Of a DNA stretch of 64,000 nucleotides, positions 50,963 through 59,054 are shown piece by piece. The stretch's first letter is position 1. Each line of letters begins with the position of its first letter. The position numbers and the translations under genes were made by a program. The notes below the pieces were generated by a model that saw only the letters and a program-made list of their open reading frames with translations, was not told the origin of the DNA and did no database searches. The stretch is taken from assembly GCA_002423025.1 (NCBI GenBank), contig DIUN01000015.1:1-64000 (forward strand), in the 5' to 3' direction. Source of the stretch: Sphingomonadales bacterium UBA6157 (GTDB lineage: Bacteria; Pseudomonadota; Alphaproteobacteria; Sphingomonadales; Sphingomonadaceae).

Positions 50963-50990
50963 TTCGGGAGTCACCCCGGAATCTCCCGAA
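50963..50990. promoter_or_regulatory. Perfect dyad in the metX/hisC divergent region
   Basis: TTCGGGAG at 50963-50970 and CTCCCGAA at 50983-50990 form an 8-bp perfect inverted repeat with a 12-nt loop in the 183-bp region between the metX and hisC starts. It may be an operator or leader hairpin; it is flanked by short ACCGGCGG direct repeats. No riboswitch consensus is recognised. Confidence 0.45.
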
Positions 50991-51047
50991 ACCGGCGGCA
51001 AGTCGCCCCCTTCCCCCGACCCGGCTTTGGCCGTAAACGCTGCGGCC

Positions 51048-52160
51048 ATGAACGCGCCAGCATCTCCTGTCATGAAGCCTTGGGTCGAAGGCATCGCGCC
51101 CTATGTGCCGGGCAAATCGGCGCTGGGCAGCCGGCCGGTTGTGGCCAAGCTCTCCAGCAACGAGAACCCTTTTGGCGCCTCGCCGCTTGCCATCGCAGCA
51201 ATGACAGCGGTGCTCGGCAAGACGCATCTGTATCCTGACCCGGCCTCCACGGCGCTGCGCGAGGCGATCGGCGCGCTGCATGGCCTGGAGCCGGAGCGGA
51301 TCATCTGCGGCACCGGCTCGGATGAACTCATCCATCTGGTGGCCGGCGCCTATGCCGGGCTGGGCGACGAAGTGCTTTACGTCCGCCACGGCTTTGCTGT
51401 GTATGACATCGCGGCCCGCCGCGTGGGCGCCACGCCGGTGATTGCGCCGGATTTGGACTACACCTGCGATGTTGATGCCGTGCTCGCCGCTGTCACGCCG
51501 CGAACCCGCGTGGTGTTCCTCGCCAACCCGAACAACCCCACCGGCACGATCATCCCGGCCAGTGAAGTGCGGCGCCTGCACGCCGGGCTGCCGGCGGACT
51601 GCGTGTTTGCGCTGGATTGCGCCTATGCCGAATTCGCCACCGGCGAATATGAGGATGGCCTGCAGCTGGCCCGCGACCATGCCAATGTCGTGGCGCTGCG
51701 CACCTTCTCGAAAATCTACGGCCTGGCCGCACAGCGCATCGGCTGGGCCTATGCGCAGCCAGCTCTGATCGAGGCGCTGCACCGCATCCGCGCGCCGTTC
51801 AACGTGCCGACCACGGGCCAGGCCGGTGCCGTGGCGGCGCTGGCAGACCAGGCCTTCATCACCATGGTGCGCGAGCACACGTTGCACTGGCGCACATGGC
51901 TGGCCGGCGAGATTGCCGCGCTGGGTAATGCCGGGCTGCGCGCCATCCCGTCCGCGGCCAATTTCGTGCTGGTCGAGTTCCCCGAATCAGGCCCATGCAC
52001 GGCGGCAGCCGCCAATGAGGCGCTGCTCGCCGATGGCATCATCGCGCGCTACCTGGCCGTGCAGGCGATGCCGCGCTGCATCCGCATCTCCATCGGCACC
52101 GAGGCTGAAACACGCGCGGCAGCAGCCTCACTGCGTGCCTTTGTCGAGCGGGCCGCCTGA
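51048..52160 (+). CDS. hisC: Histidinol-phosphate aminotransferase
   Basis: This 370-residue PLP aminotransferase of the histidine pathway converts imidazole acetol phosphate to histidinol phosphate. Motifs: KLSSNENPFGASPLAI, FLANPNNPTGTIIP, FALDCAYAEFAT and TFSKIYGLAAQRIGWAYA with Lys222. HisC enzymes next to prephenate dehydrogenase often also transaminate aromatic keto acids. The stop overlaps the tyrC start by 1 nt. The frame is open 81 codons upstream, but MNAPASPVMKPWVEGIAPYVPGKS is the recognised start region. No strong ribosome site is seen; ATG at 51072 is an alternative. Confidence 0.92.
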   Translation: MNAPASPVMKPWVEGIAPYVPGKSALGSRPVVAKLSSNENPFGASPLAIAAMTAVLGKTHLYPDPASTALREAIGALHGLEPERIICGTGSDELIHLVAGAYAGLGDEVLYVRHGFAVYDIAARRVGATPVIAPDLDYTCDVDAVLAAVTPRTRVVFLANPNNPTGTIIPASEVRRLHAGLPADCVFALDCAYAEFATGEYEDGLQLARDHANVVALRTFSKIYGLAAQRIGWAYAQPALIEALHRIRAPFNVPTTGQAGAVAALADQAFITMVREHTLHWRTWLAGEIAALGNAGLRAIPSAANFVLVEFPESGPCTAAAANEALLADGIIARYLAVQAMPRCIRISIGTEAETRAAAASLRAFVERAA

Positions 52161-53062
52161 TGCTGCCGTTCAAGCGCGTCACCATCATCGGCATGGGGCT
52201 GATCGGCTCCTCGCTCGCCCGCGCCATCAAAGCCGACATGCCGACAGTGCACCTGTGCGTGACGGATGGTGACGCCGCGGTGCGCGAGCGGGTGCGCGAA
52301 CTCGGGCTTGCCGATGACGTGGCAGACCATTGTGGTGCGGCCGTTGTCGATGCCGAACTGGTCGTCCTCGCCGTACCTGTGGGTGCGATGGGTGCCGTGG
52401 CTGCGGAATTTGCCAGCGAGCTGGCGCCGGGCGTGATCGTGACAGACGTCGGCTCGGTGAAGGCAAAAGTGCTGGCGGACCTCAAGGCGGCGCTGCCCGA
52501 AGGTGTGGATATCGTGCCGGGCCACCCGGTGGCAGGCACGGAAAAATCCGGGCCGGACGCCGGTTTCGCCAGCCTGTTCAAGGGCCGCTGGTGCATCCTG
52601 ACGCCGGAAACGCCCGGCCCAGCGAGCGAAAAGCTCGCCGCCTTCTGGACCAGGCTGGGTGCCAAGGTGGAGCTGATGGACGCCGCACACCATGATCGTG
52701 TGCTCGCCGTGACGAGCCACCTGCCCCACCTCATCGCTTATTCCATCGTTGGCACCGCAAGCGACCTGGAGACAGTGACGCGCTCCGAAGTGATCAAATA
52801 TTCGGCCGGCGGCTTTCGGGATTTCACGCGCATCGCGGCGAGTGACCCGGTGATGTGGCGCGATGTGTTCCTCAACAATCGCGAGGCAGTGCTGGAAATC
52901 CTGGGTCGGTTCACCGAAGATCTGGTGGCGCTGCAGCGGGCGATCCGCTGGGGCGACGGCGAGGCGCTGGAAACGCTTTTCACACGCACGCGGGCAATCC
53001 GGCGGAGCATCGTGGATGAGGGCCAGGATACGGATACGCCGGACTTTGGCAGACCGCATTAG
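52160..53062 (+). CDS. tyrC: Prephenate/arogenate dehydrogenase
   Basis: This 300-residue NAD(P)-dependent enzyme of tyrosine synthesis has the Rossmann motif VTIIGMGLIGSSLARAI at its start. PGHPVAGTEKSGPDAGFASLFKGRWCILTP and LMDAAHHDRVLAVTSHLPHLIAYSIV contain the catalytic histidines. KYSAGGFRDFTRIAASDPVMWRDVFLNN is the dimerisation part. It overlaps hisC by 1 nt, so the pair forms an operon making aromatic amino acids. Whether it prefers prephenate or arogenate is not visible. Confidence 0.93.
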   Translation: MLPFKRVTIIGMGLIGSSLARAIKADMPTVHLCVTDGDAAVRERVRELGLADDVADHCGAAVVDAELVVLAVPVGAMGAVAAEFASELAPGVIVTDVGSVKAKVLADLKAALPEGVDIVPGHPVAGTEKSGPDAGFASLFKGRWCILTPETPGPASEKLAAFWTRLGAKVELMDAAHHDRVLAVTSHLPHLIAYSIVGTASDLETVTRSEVIKYSAGGFRDFTRIAASDPVMWRDVFLNNREAVLEILGRFTEDLVALQRAIRWGDGEALETLFTRTRAIRRSIVDEGQDTDTPDFGRPH

Positions 53063-53137
53063 CGCCGCGAGCGCTCACCCCGTTCGCTAACGGGCGCAAG
53101 CTAGACCAGTCCCTCCTCGGCAAACAGGGCGTTGACC

Positions 53138-54091
53138 TCACCCCCTTACTTTGGGGCAATCCGGCAGTTGCTCGCGCCGCGGGCGTCGGTCCAGAGCCGG
53201 CGCATCCGCCAGCGTGGCGGCTTGCAGCGGGCCGGAAAAGGCCAGACGCACTGGCACGCGCAAACGCTTTTCCGGCGCGGCCACGCTGCCGCTGAACAGT
53301 GCAGCCATGGCGGCGGGGCAGATGGTGCTGATGGTGCCGGCAATGGTGAGGCCGGTGCGGCCAACCGGCACCAGCGTGGCGCTGGCGGTGGCGATTTCGC
53401 CATGGGCATCCGAGAGCTTGAGGCTGCGCAGTTCGAGCGTGCCGGCCTGCGCCCAGGCATCATAATCCGTGAGCCGTGCCCCGGCGGTGGCGGTGATGTC
53501 GGCTGCCAGGCTCAGCGCGTCCCCATTGGCCAGCCGCAGCCCGGTGCCGGCGATGACGAGCTGGCCACGGTCCGGCGCGGTGGGGCCGGCATCGGGATTG
53601 GGGCCGGGGGTGCGCTCGCGCAGGTGCAGTTCCAGCGTATCGGCGCTGAGCGGTAGTGCCGAAAAGCCGAGCCGGATGCGGGCCTGCTGGAAGATGTTGG
53701 AAAAGCGCAGCACCCTACCCTCCACAACATTGAGGCTGGAGAGCGATGAGGCGCCACTGAGCGACGCGCTGAGCAATGGGCTGACGCTGGCCGAAACCTG
53801 TGGCGCCGTCATGCGGATGACGCTGAGTTCCGGCTGCCAGGGGCCGCGATTGAGCCGGGCGGCCTGTGCTTCGGCGGTAAGCTTGACGATGCTGCCGCCG
53901 GAGAGGCGCGGGCGCTGCACATCGGCCTCGATGCGATAGGGGAAGCCCGAGATGCTCATGCTGCTGCCCGGCAGCCAGGCCGAAAGCTCCGCCTCAAGAT
54001 CGCGCGCCCAGCCCGACCACAACAGCCAATAGAGCCCGATGGCGACAACGAGCGGCACCAGCGTCAGCCAGAGCGGAATACGACGGCTCAT
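53138..54091 (-). CDS. DUF2125 domain-containing protein
   Basis: This 317-residue protein has one N-terminal membrane segment (IPLWLTLVPLVVAIGLYWLLWSGW) and a DUF2125 domain rich in beta-strands. Members are alphaproteobacterial envelope proteins of unknown role, often near tyrC. Recognisable: SMSISGFPYRIEADVQRPRL and GEIATASATLVPVGRTGLTIAGTI. It is the last gene of the run mltG-ydcF-plsC-DUF2125; its start overlaps the plsC stop by 4 nt. It is convergent with tyrC. Confidence 0.85.
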   Translation of the reverse strand: MSRRIPLWLTLVPLVVAIGLYWLLWSGWARDLEAELSAWLPGSSMSISGFPYRIEADVQRPRLSGGSIVKLTAEAQAARLNRGPWQPELSVIRMTAPQVSASVSPLLSASLSGASSLSSLNVVEGRVLRFSNIFQQARIRLGFSALPLSADTLELHLRERTPGPNPDAGPTAPDRGQLVIAGTGLRLANGDALSLAADITATAGARLTDYDAWAQAGTLELRSLKLSDAHGEIATASATLVPVGRTGLTIAGTISTICPAAMAALFSGSVAAPEKRLRVPVRLAFSGPLQAATLADAPALDRRPRREQLPDCPKVRG

Positions 54092-54834
54092 TTGCGCAGG
54101 GCTCCGGCAAGCAAGGCCTTGAAGGCAGCGGTACGCACCGGGGTTTGCAGCGCGTTGATGGCGGTGTGGACCTGCGCCTCGATGTCCTCGCGCGGCAGGC
54201 CGGGGGCGATGGGCGCGCCAAAGCGGAAGCGCACCGTGCCGGGGAATTTCACAAAGGCCTTGGGCCAGACGGTCCCGCTGTCCAGCGCCACCGGCACCAC
54301 CGGCAATTTGACCATCTTGTAGAGCCCGGCGAACCCGGCAGCGAGCTGCGGCTCCTCGCCGACGCCGACGCGCGTGCCTTCCGGAAAGATCACAACCGGC
54401 CGGCCGGCGGCGACTGCAGCCTGTGCGGCGCGCATCATCACCCGCAGCATGGAGGCCGAGCCGCTGCGATCGACAAAGATCGAGCCTTGCCGCGCCGAAG
54501 CCGCGCCCCAGATGGGGATTTTGCGCAGCTCGGCCTTCATCACCACCGCCGGGCGCTCGAACAGCCAGAGGGTGAGGATGGTTTCATAGGCGCTCTCATG
54601 CTTGATGGCGAAGAGGTGCGGGCCCTTGGGAATCTCCCCCTCGATGTGCAGGCGGATGCCGAGCAGCCAGTGCGCGCACCACAGGAACCAGCCGGCCCAA
54701 AGCTTTGGGCCGGCGAACAGCGCCTTTTGCGAGACCAGCCCACCGAGCAGCGCACCGGTGACGAGCGGGATGGAGCCGGCATAAAAAGCGATGGTGAAGA
54801 TGAGGCTGCGGAAGGCGGCAAACAGGTAAAGCAT
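54088..54834 (-). CDS. plsC: 1-acyl-sn-glycerol-3-phosphate acyltransferase
   Basis: This 248-residue membrane enzyme adds the second acyl chain to lysophosphatidic acid in phospholipid synthesis. The first motif is HESAYE with His79 (the acidic residue is Glu, not the usual Asp), and the third is VIFPEGTRVGVGE. Two hydrophobic segments at the N-terminus anchor it. The start overlaps the ydcF stop by 4 nt. Being in the same run as fab genes fits supply of acyl chains. Confidence 0.9.
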   Translation of the reverse strand: MLYLFAAFRSLIFTIAFYAGSIPLVTGALLGGLVSQKALFAGPKLWAGWFLWCAHWLLGIRLHIEGEIPKGPHLFAIKHESAYETILTLWLFERPAVVMKAELRKIPIWGAASARQGSIFVDRSGSASMLRVMMRAAQAAVAAGRPVVIFPEGTRVGVGEEPQLAAGFAGLYKMVKLPVVPVALDSGTVWPKAFVKFPGTVRFRFGAPIAPGLPREDIEAQVHTAINALQTPVRTAAFKALLAGALRK

Positions 54835-55487
54835 CAGACGGCCCCAAGGCCCAGGGCAGCGCGGCGCAGCAGGTATTTGGAATATTCCCAGGGGATGCCG
54901 GGAGCGCCCGGCTCGTGGGGCACGGCATCCGGCAGCACGGTGATGCCCGGCGGCAGCACGCGATCAAGCTCCAGCCGGGCGCGGCGCATGTGGCCGGCTG
55001 AGGTGACGAGGCGCAGCGAGCTGACCTTGCGGCGCTTGACCCATCGCATCGTCTCTTCGGCATTGGAGCGCGTATCGACAGCGCCATAGCCCAGATCGGT
55101 GGTGGCGAGCCGGCGCAGCGGCACTTGCGCCGCCTCGGCAAGCTGGGCGCGGGTGGTCGTCTGCGCCACGCCGGAGATAAGCATGCGCGGCGCCGACCCG
55201 GCCTCCAGCACATCCAGGCCGCGCGCCAGCCGGCCTTTGCCGCCGGTGAGCACCACCACGGCATCGGTTCTCGCGGCAATCGGCGCCGGATCGGGCAGCG
55301 TGAGGCTGAACCACAGCAGCCCGGCAGCCCAGGCGAGGCCAAGCGCCGCGAGCAGGCGGAAAACGATGCCGGAGGAGCCGCGACGGCGCGCGCCCCGGAA
55401 GTTGTTCGCACCCTTGAAATTGCTGCCGCCCTTGAACTTCAGCGGTGCCTGCGGCGGCACCGGGCGCGGGCGCTGCTTGCGGCTCAC
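54834..55487 (-). CDS. YdcF family (DUF218) protein
   Basis: This 217-residue protein starts at a GTG overlapping the mltG stop (GTGA). A basic N-terminus is followed by a membrane segment (FRLLAALGLAWAAGLLWFSLTLP), then the DUF218 domain: DAVVVLTGGKGRLARGLDVLEAGSAPRMLISG, LGYGAVDTRSNAEETMRWVKRRKVSSLRLVTSAGHMRRARLEL. YdcF/SanA proteins act at the envelope; their chemistry is not settled. The frame also opens 11 codons earlier. The tight overlap with mltG and plsC indicates co-expression. Confidence 0.87.
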   Translation of the reverse strand: MSRKQRPRPVPPQAPLKFKGGSNFKGANNFRGARRRGSSGIVFRLLAALGLAWAAGLLWFSLTLPDPAPIAARTDAVVVLTGGKGRLARGLDVLEAGSAPRMLISGVAQTTTRAQLAEAAQVPLRRLATTDLGYGAVDTRSNAEETMRWVKRRKVSSLRLVTSAGHMRRARLELDRVLPPGITVLPDAVPHEPGAPGIPWEYSKYLLRRAALGLGAV

Positions 55488-56452
55488 ATCTCGCCCCGGC
55501 TGCGGCGCAGCGCATACCATTTTGCCACATTGGCCTGATGCTCGGCATAGCTGGCGGCAAACACATGGCCGCCGGTGCCGTCTGCAACGAAATAGAGGAA
55601 TTTATGGACTTCCGGATCGAGCACGGCCGCTAGGCTGTCGCGCCCCGGATTGGCGATGGCGCCCACCGGCAGGCCGGGCTTGAGATAGGTATTGTAGCCG
55701 GTGTCGGCATTCAACTCCGAGCGGCGGATGCGACGGCCAAGCGGCTTGCCCTTGGTGATCGGGTAGATGACCGTCGGATCGGCATCGAGCTTCATGCCTT
55801 GGCGCAGGCGATTGGAATAAACGCCCGCGATACGGCGGCGCTCGCTGGCCTTGCCGGTCTCCTTCTCGACGATGGAGGCCAGGATGATGGTTTCACGCGG
55901 GCTGCTGACCGCCGTGGCGGCGGTGCGCCGGGGCCAGAGCTCCGAGAGTGCCGAGAGCATGGCGGCCTGCATGCGCCCGAGCACGGCCTCACGTGGCTCG
56001 CCTTCGCTGAACTCATAGGTTTCGGCCAGCACGCTGCCTTCCACCGGCGTCTTTACCGGGCCGGAGAGGCGCTTTTCCGCCGCCAGCTTTTCGGCGATGA
56101 GCACCGAGGGCATACCCTCCGGGATTGTGACGAGCAGGCGCACCACCTTGCCCTGCTGCATCATCTCCAGATAGGTTCGCCAAGCATCGCCCTTGCGCAG
56201 CGCATAGCGACCGGCCTGCACAGGCGCATCATCACCGAACAGCCGGGCAAGGATGCGGAACTGGCGCTGCGCATCGATGAGGCCGGCCTTGTCGAGCTCG
56301 GCCACCACCGCGCCCAGGCTGGCGCCTGGCGGCACGGTGAGCGACACCGCCTCGCCCGGCCTGCTGCCCCAGCCAAACCAGGGTGAAACAACCATCGGCA
56401 CGCCGATGAGCAGCAGCAGCGCCGCAAAGGCGAGGGCGGGGCGATGCTTCAT
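55484..56452 (-). CDS. mltG: Endolytic murein transglycosylase MltG
   Basis: This 322-residue inner-membrane enzyme cuts nascent peptidoglycan strands and so terminates glycan chains. The membrane anchor is PALAFAALLLLIGVPMVVSPW. The domain has LAETYEFSEGEPRE, then IILASIVEKETGKASERRRIAGVYSNRLRQGMKLDADPTVIYPI with the catalytic glutamate, and GLPVGAIANPGRDSLAAVLDPEVHKFLYFVADGTGGHVF. It starts 20 nt after the fabF stop, as in many proteobacteria. Confidence 0.94.
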   Translation of the reverse strand: MKHRPALAFAALLLLIGVPMVVSPWFGWGSRPGEAVSLTVPPGASLGAVVAELDKAGLIDAQRQFRILARLFGDDAPVQAGRYALRKGDAWRTYLEMMQQGKVVRLLVTIPEGMPSVLIAEKLAAEKRLSGPVKTPVEGSVLAETYEFSEGEPREAVLGRMQAAMLSALSELWPRRTAATAVSSPRETIILASIVEKETGKASERRRIAGVYSNRLRQGMKLDADPTVIYPITKGKPLGRRIRRSELNADTGYNTYLKPGLPVGAIANPGRDSLAAVLDPEVHKFLYFVADGTGGHVFAASYAEHQANVAKWYALRRSRGEM

Positions 56453-56472
56453 CGGCAGGCGGTGCGCATGAC

Positions 56473-57735
56473 CTAGACCGCGCGCATCACCAGCGTCGCG
56501 TTCGTGCCGCCGAACCCGAAGCTGTTGTTGAGCACTGCCTTGATATGGCGCTTCTTGGCGACGTGCGGCACCAGGTCGACACCCTTGCAGGCCTCGGACG
56601 GGTTATCGAGATTGAGCGTCGGCGGGGCAATCTGGTCCCGCATGGCCAGCACGCAGAAGATCGATTCGACTGCGCCGGCACCGCCGAGCAGATGGCCGAT
56701 GGCGGACTTGGTGGAGGACATCGAGACGGTTTCAATCGCCGAGCCGAACAGCCGGCGCACGGCACCAAGCTCAAGCTCGTCACCCATCGGCGTCGAGGTG
56801 CCATGGGCATTGATATAATCGATATCGTGCGGCGAGAGGCCGGCCTTGCGCAGCGCCATCTCCATGGAGCGGAAGGCGCCCGAGCCCTCCGGATGCGGCG
56901 CGGTGACATGATAGGCATCGCCCGTCAGGCCATAGCCGATGACTTCGGCATAGATCTTCGCGCCGCGGGCCTTGGCACGCTCATATTCTTCAAGCACCAC
57001 GACACCGGCGCCCTCGCCCATCACAAAGCCGTCCCGGCCCTGGTCATAGGGGCGGCTGGCCTTGGTGGGATCATCATTATACTGGGTGGAGAGCGCCTTG
57101 GCCTGGCTGAAGCCAGCAATGCCGAGCGGGCAGATGGCTCCCTCGGAACCACCAGCGAGCATCACATCGGCATCGTCGAGCGCGATCATCCGCGCGGCAT
57201 CGCCAATGGCGTGGGCGCCGGTGGAGCAGGCGGTGACGACGGCGTGGTTGGGGCCCATCAGGCCGTATTTGATCGAGACCTGACCAGAGATGAGGTTGAT
57301 GAGGCGGCCATGCACGAAGTGCGGCGAGACGCGGCGCGGCCCCTTGGTGTGAAGGACGATCGATTCCTCGGCAATGCCCGGAAGGCCACCGATACCCGAG
57401 CCGATCGAGCAGCCGGCGCGGAAGCGCTCGGCCTCGGTCATCTCGGTAAGGCCGGCGTCCTCCAACGCCTGACCAGCGGCATCGATGCCATAGATGATGA
57501 ACGGATCAACCTGACGCTGCACCTTGTAGTCAACGCGGGTATCGGCGTTGAAGGTGACGCCGGAGCCATCACCGCGCAGCACTTCGCAGGCGATGCGGCA
57601 GGCATAATCCGTGGCATCGAAGCGCGTGATCGGACGGGCGCCGGATTGCGACGCGAGAATGTTGGCCCAGGTGGTTTCCACGCTGGCGCCAAGCGGCGTC
57701 ACCATGCCCAGCCCGGTGATGACTACACGGCGCAT
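56473..57735 (-). CDS. fabF: 3-oxoacyl-[acyl-carrier-protein] synthase II
   Basis: This 420-residue condensing enzyme elongates acyl-ACP with malonyl-ACP. The nucleophile is Cys170 in VVTACSTGAHAIGDAARMI, with histidines in NAHGTSTPMGDELELGAV and SAIGHLLGGAGAVESIF. It starts MRRVVITGLGMVTPLG; the nine codons upstream are non-conserved. acpP lies upstream, but a bidirectional hairpin terminator at 57799-57837 sits between them, which can lower fabF output relative to acpP. Confidence 0.96.
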   Translation of the reverse strand: MRRVVITGLGMVTPLGASVETTWANILASQSGARPITRFDATDYACRIACEVLRGDGSGVTFNADTRVDYKVQRQVDPFIIYGIDAAGQALEDAGLTEMTEAERFRAGCSIGSGIGGLPGIAEESIVLHTKGPRRVSPHFVHGRLINLISGQVSIKYGLMGPNHAVVTACSTGAHAIGDAARMIALDDADVMLAGGSEGAICPLGIAGFSQAKALSTQYNDDPTKASRPYDQGRDGFVMGEGAGVVVLEEYERAKARGAKIYAEVIGYGLTGDAYHVTAPHPEGSGAFRSMEMALRKAGLSPHDIDYINAHGTSTPMGDELELGAVRRLFGSAIETVSMSSTKSAIGHLLGGAGAVESIFCVLAMRDQIAPPTLNLDNPSEACKGVDLVPHVAKKRHIKAVLNNSFGFGGTNATLVMRAV

Positions 57736-57798
57736 TGCACTCCTATCCTTCCCCAGTTGCATCTTGCTGCAAGCCTTTCGATATGAAGGCTATACAGG

Positions 57799-57837
57799 AA
57801 AAACGGCCCTTCGCGCATCCGCGAAAGGCCGCTTTTT
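57799..57837. terminator. Bidirectional terminator between acpP and fabF
   Basis: A 12-bp stem with one mismatch or wobble (57804-57815 and 57820-57831, loop CATC) is flanked by five A on the left and five T on the right, so it can end transcription in both directions. It lies 73 nt past the acpP stop on the minus strand. Confidence 0.8.
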
Positions 57838-57909
57838 CAGGCGTGTTGCAGCACCATCAAAGTTGCTGTCCAGCCGGCATCTGCTGCCGGGGCTTGCCGG
57901 AAAACCGGC

Positions 57910-58149
57910 TCAGCCCTTCTGGTTGGCGGCGATGAAGCTGATGGCGTCCTTGACGGTGAGGATCTTTTCCGCGGCATCGTCGGGAATTTCCACACCGAAC
58001 TCTTCTTCAAAGGCCATCACCAGCTCGACGGTGTCGAGGCTGTCTGCGCCCAGGTCGTCGATGAAGCTTGCATCGTCGGACACCTTGTCGGCCTCTACGC
58101 CGAGGTGCTCGACAACGATCTTCTTCACGCGGTCGGCGACGTCGCTCAT
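57910..58149 (-). CDS. acpP: Acyl carrier protein
   Basis: This 79-residue acidic protein carries the growing acyl chain on a phosphopantetheine arm attached to Ser37 in DDLGADSLDTVELVMAFEEEFG. The sequence is fully canonical, and the length matches other alphaproteobacterial AcpP. It lies between fabG and fabF on the same strand, in the usual fab cluster order. Confidence 0.98.
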   Translation of the reverse strand: MSDVADRVKKIVVEHLGVEADKVSDDASFIDDLGADSLDTVELVMAFEEEFGVEIPDDAAEKILTVKDAISFIAANQKG

Positions 58150-58280
58150 GGGATCCCTCTTTCGATTAGGTTATCTGTGTTTGGTGTTGGGTTGGCGATA
58201 GCCGGGTGCGGAGAGAGTGGCAAGTGCCGCAGCGCGCCGGAGCGCAGCAAAGCTGTGCACCAACGGCCGCGCATCCCCGC

Positions 58281-59018
58281 TCAGGGCATCGCCATCCCGC
58301 CGTTCACATGCAGCGTCTGCCCTGTCACATAGCCCGCCTCGCGGCTGGCCAGATAGACGACGCCGGCGCCGATATCAGCCCCCTCGCCCAGCCGCCCGGC
58401 CGGAATGCGCGTCAGCAGCGAGGCCTTTTGCGCCTCGGCGAGGCCATCTGTCATCGGTGAGGTGATGAAGCCAGGCGCGATGCAATTGACGGTGATGTTG
58501 CGGCTGGCCAACTCCTGCGCCAGCGCCTTGGACATGCCAATGAGCCCGGCCTTGGAGGCGGCATAATTGGCCTGCCCGGGGTTGCCCGTCACGCCGACCA
58601 CCGAGGTGACGGAAATGATGCGGCCAAAGCGCGCCTTCATCATCGGCTTGCAGGCGGCGCGGGCGAGGCGGAAGGCGGCTTCCAAGTTGACGCGGATCAC
58701 CGTGTCCCATTCCTCGTCCTTCATCCGCATAGCGAGGTTATCCCGCGTCACGCCGGCGTTGTTGACGAGAATATCAAGGCCGCCCAGCGCCGCCACGGCC
58801 TCGGGCACCAGTGCATCGACAGCGGCGCCGTCCGAAAGGTTACATGGCAGGATGGGGTGCTGCGCACCAAGCTCGGCCTGCACCGACGCCAGCGCCTCGG
58901 CGCGGGTGCCGGAGAGCGCCACACGCGCACCCTGTGCGGCCAGCGCCCGCGCCACGGCGCTGCCGATGCCGCCGCTGGCGCCGGTCACAAGCGCGTTCAT
59001 GCCGGTAAGATCGAACAT
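58281..59018 (-). CDS. fabG: 3-oxoacyl-[acyl-carrier-protein] reductase
   Basis: This 245-residue SDR enzyme reduces beta-ketoacyl-ACP with NADPH. It has VTGASGGIGSAVA (residues 11-23), NNAGVTRDNLAMRM, the catalytic Ser139, Tyr152 and Lys156 (YAASK), and IAPGFITSPMTDGL. The N-terminal MFDLTGMNALVTGASGGIG and the TRDNLAMRMKDEEWD loop are typical of FabG rather than other SDRs, and the position between fabD and acpP confirms it. Confidence 0.96.
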   Translation of the reverse strand: MFDLTGMNALVTGASGGIGSAVARALAAQGARVALSGTRAEALASVQAELGAQHPILPCNLSDGAAVDALVPEAVAALGGLDILVNNAGVTRDNLAMRMKDEEWDTVIRVNLEAAFRLARAACKPMMKARFGRIISVTSVVGVTGNPGQANYAASKAGLIGMSKALAQELASRNITVNCIAPGFITSPMTDGLAEAQKASLLTRIPAGRLGEGADIGAGVVYLASREAGYVTGQTLHVNGGMAMP

Positions 59019-59054
59019 GGTTGGTCCTTTTCCTCAATGTCCGCCGGGAGAGCC

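Noticed and set aside
49719..51887. Long N-terminal extension of MetX (722 codons in total)
   Set aside because: The first 341 codons lie opposite hisC and resemble no protein; the real start is at 50864.
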